DNA of 64,000 nt from Streptococcus oralis ATCC 35037 (lineage in GTDB: Bacteria > Bacillota > Bacilli > Lactobacillales > Streptococcaceae), in assembly GCF_900637025.1 (NCBI RefSeq), contig NZ_LR134336.1, positions 202,001 through 266,000 on the forward strand, read 5' to 3'. Under the pieces are notes generated by a model. It saw only the letters and a list, made by a program, of their open reading frames with translations. It searched no databases and was not told where the DNA came from. Shown here in pieces: positions 63,356 through 64,000 of the stretch. The first letter of the stretch is position 1; each line of letters begins with the position of its first letter. The position numbers and the translations under genes were made by a program.

Positions 63356-64000
63356 ATGCCAACGTTAGAAATTGCACAAAAAAAATTAGATTTGGCAAGA
63401 AAAGCAGAAGAATACTACAATGCCCTTCGCACCAATATTCAATTGAGTGGGAATAACTTGAAAGTGATTGCGATCACGTCTGTAAAACCGGGTGAAGGGA
63501 AGTCAACTACTTCTACCAATATTGCTTGGGCTTTCGCGCGTGCGGGCTATAAGACGCTGTTGATTGATGCGGATATCCGTAATTCAGTCATGTCAGGTGT
63601 CTTTAAATCACGGGAAAAGATTACAGGCCTAACAGAGTTCTTGTCAGGCACAACAGACCTATCACAAGGTTTATGTGAAACCAATGTTGAAAATTTGTTT
63701 GTCATTCAAGCGGGTTCTGTATCACCAAACCCAACAGCTTTGTTACAAAGTGAAAATTTTGCGACCATGATTGACACCTTACGTAAGTACTTTGACTACA
63801 TCGTTGTAGATACTGCTCCGATTGGAGTTGTTATCGATGCGGCGATTATCACGCAGAAGTGTGACGCTTCTGTTTTAGTAACTGCTGCTGGTGAAACAAA
63901 TCGTCGTGATGTCCAAAAAGCTAAAGAACAACTCGAACAAACAGGCAAACCATTCTTAGGAATTGTGCTTAATAAACTCAATACTTCAGTTGAAAAATAT
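63356..64000 (+). CDS. cpsD: Capsule tyrosine autokinase CpsD/Wze (3' end cut by window)
   Basis: The first 215 codons of the bacterial tyrosine kinase are visible, open to the last base. It begins MPTLEIAQKKLDLARKAEEY and shows Walker A KPGEGKST, Walker A' LLIDADIRN and Walker B YIVVDTAPIG. The tyrosine-rich tail that is phosphorylated lies beyond the window. GGAGAGAAAA precedes the ATG, ten bases behind cpsC. Serotype-specific glycosyltransferase genes are expected next. Confidence 0.96.
   Translation, partial: MPTLEIAQKKLDLARKAEEYYNALRTNIQLSGNNLKVIAITSVKPGEGKSTTSTNIAWAFARAGYKTLLIDADIRNSVMSGVFKSREKITGLTEFLSGTTDLSQGLCETNVENLFVIQAGSVSPNPTALLQSENFATMIDTLRKYFDYIVVDTAPIGVVIDAAIITQKCDASVLVTAAGETNRRDVQKAKEQLEQTGKPFLGIVLNKLNTSVEKY

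Overview
The window is chromosomal DNA of a Streptococcus of the mitis group. The gene content and order (ccpA, asparaginase, alaT, rpmH; tatD-rnmV-ksgA-rsgA-rpe-thiN-rmuC-yhaM-purR; yidC2; murA-epuA-endA; amiACDEF; trkH-cabP; pheS-pheT; rplM-rpsI; cpsABCD) match what is known from pneumococcus and its relatives. Several blocks that sit apart in pneumococcus are joined here (ami next to trkH, pheST next to rplM-rpsI, rplM-rpsI next to the capsule locus), so a non-pneumococcal mitis-group species is more likely. No phage, insertion sequence or CRISPR array was found.

Layout. 1-5.1 kb: the end of a membrane protein, a DUF960 gene, the catabolite regulator ccpA, asparaginase and a HAD phosphatase fused to an NTP-pyrophosphatase-like domain. 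5.1-7.6 kb: an AT-rich leader and a secreted Tyr/Asn- and Pro-rich protein with a CAP-like C terminus. 7.6-12.3 kb: Usp, a small membrane protein, an aminotransferase, rpmH (GTG start) and a KimA-type potassium transporter. 12.4-21 kb: a compact RNA/translation maintenance run (tatD, rnmV, ksgA, rsgA, rpe, thiN, rmuC, yhaM) interrupted by three accessory genes (an AT-rich membrane protein, an SDR and a 111-residue protein), then purR. 21.9-34.3 kb: lysA, pflA, yidC2/acyP divergent from a TrmH-family methyltransferase, a BI-1 protein, asnA, rsmD-coaD-sepM, a DUF1146 gene, murA-epuA, endA and a CBS-domain membrane protein. 34.4-41.3 kb: tRNA-Cys and the oligopeptide permease operon amiACDEF. 41.3-44.2 kb: trkH-cabP on the minus strand. 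44.2-46.7 kb: a possible 40-residue membrane protein, a terminated RNA ahead of trmL, and an FMN riboswitch with an extended arm controlling ribU plus a PAP2 phosphatase. 46.7-52.9 kb: a T-box controlling pheS, then pheT and an ABC-2 exporter. 53-56 kb: rplM-rpsI with an L13 leader, an unknown membrane protein, a gene remnant and a GNAT enzyme. 56.2-64 kb: two tandem AmiA/AliA-type binding lipoproteins and the start of a capsule locus (cpsA, cpsB, cpsC and cpsD cut by the window end).

Functional links. Nutrient sensing recurs: CcpA is encoded here, and cre-like sites lie at ccpA, pflA and the cps promoter. A one-mismatch CodY box abuts the amiA promoter. PurR-box-like elements overlap the purR terminator/promoter. 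Two potassium importers of families known to be controlled by c-di-AMP (KimA-type, TrkH-CabP) occur 30 kb apart. Three oligopeptide-binding proteins can share one AmiCDEF permease. Several housekeeping genes have a -10 box six or seven bases before the start codon and should give leaderless mRNAs.

The least explained items are the RNA ahead of trmL, the long hairpin in the FMN riboswitch, the cps promoter architecture next to tandem ali genes, and the repeat-rich CAP-like secreted protein. All functional calls are by reading motifs; no database search was run.
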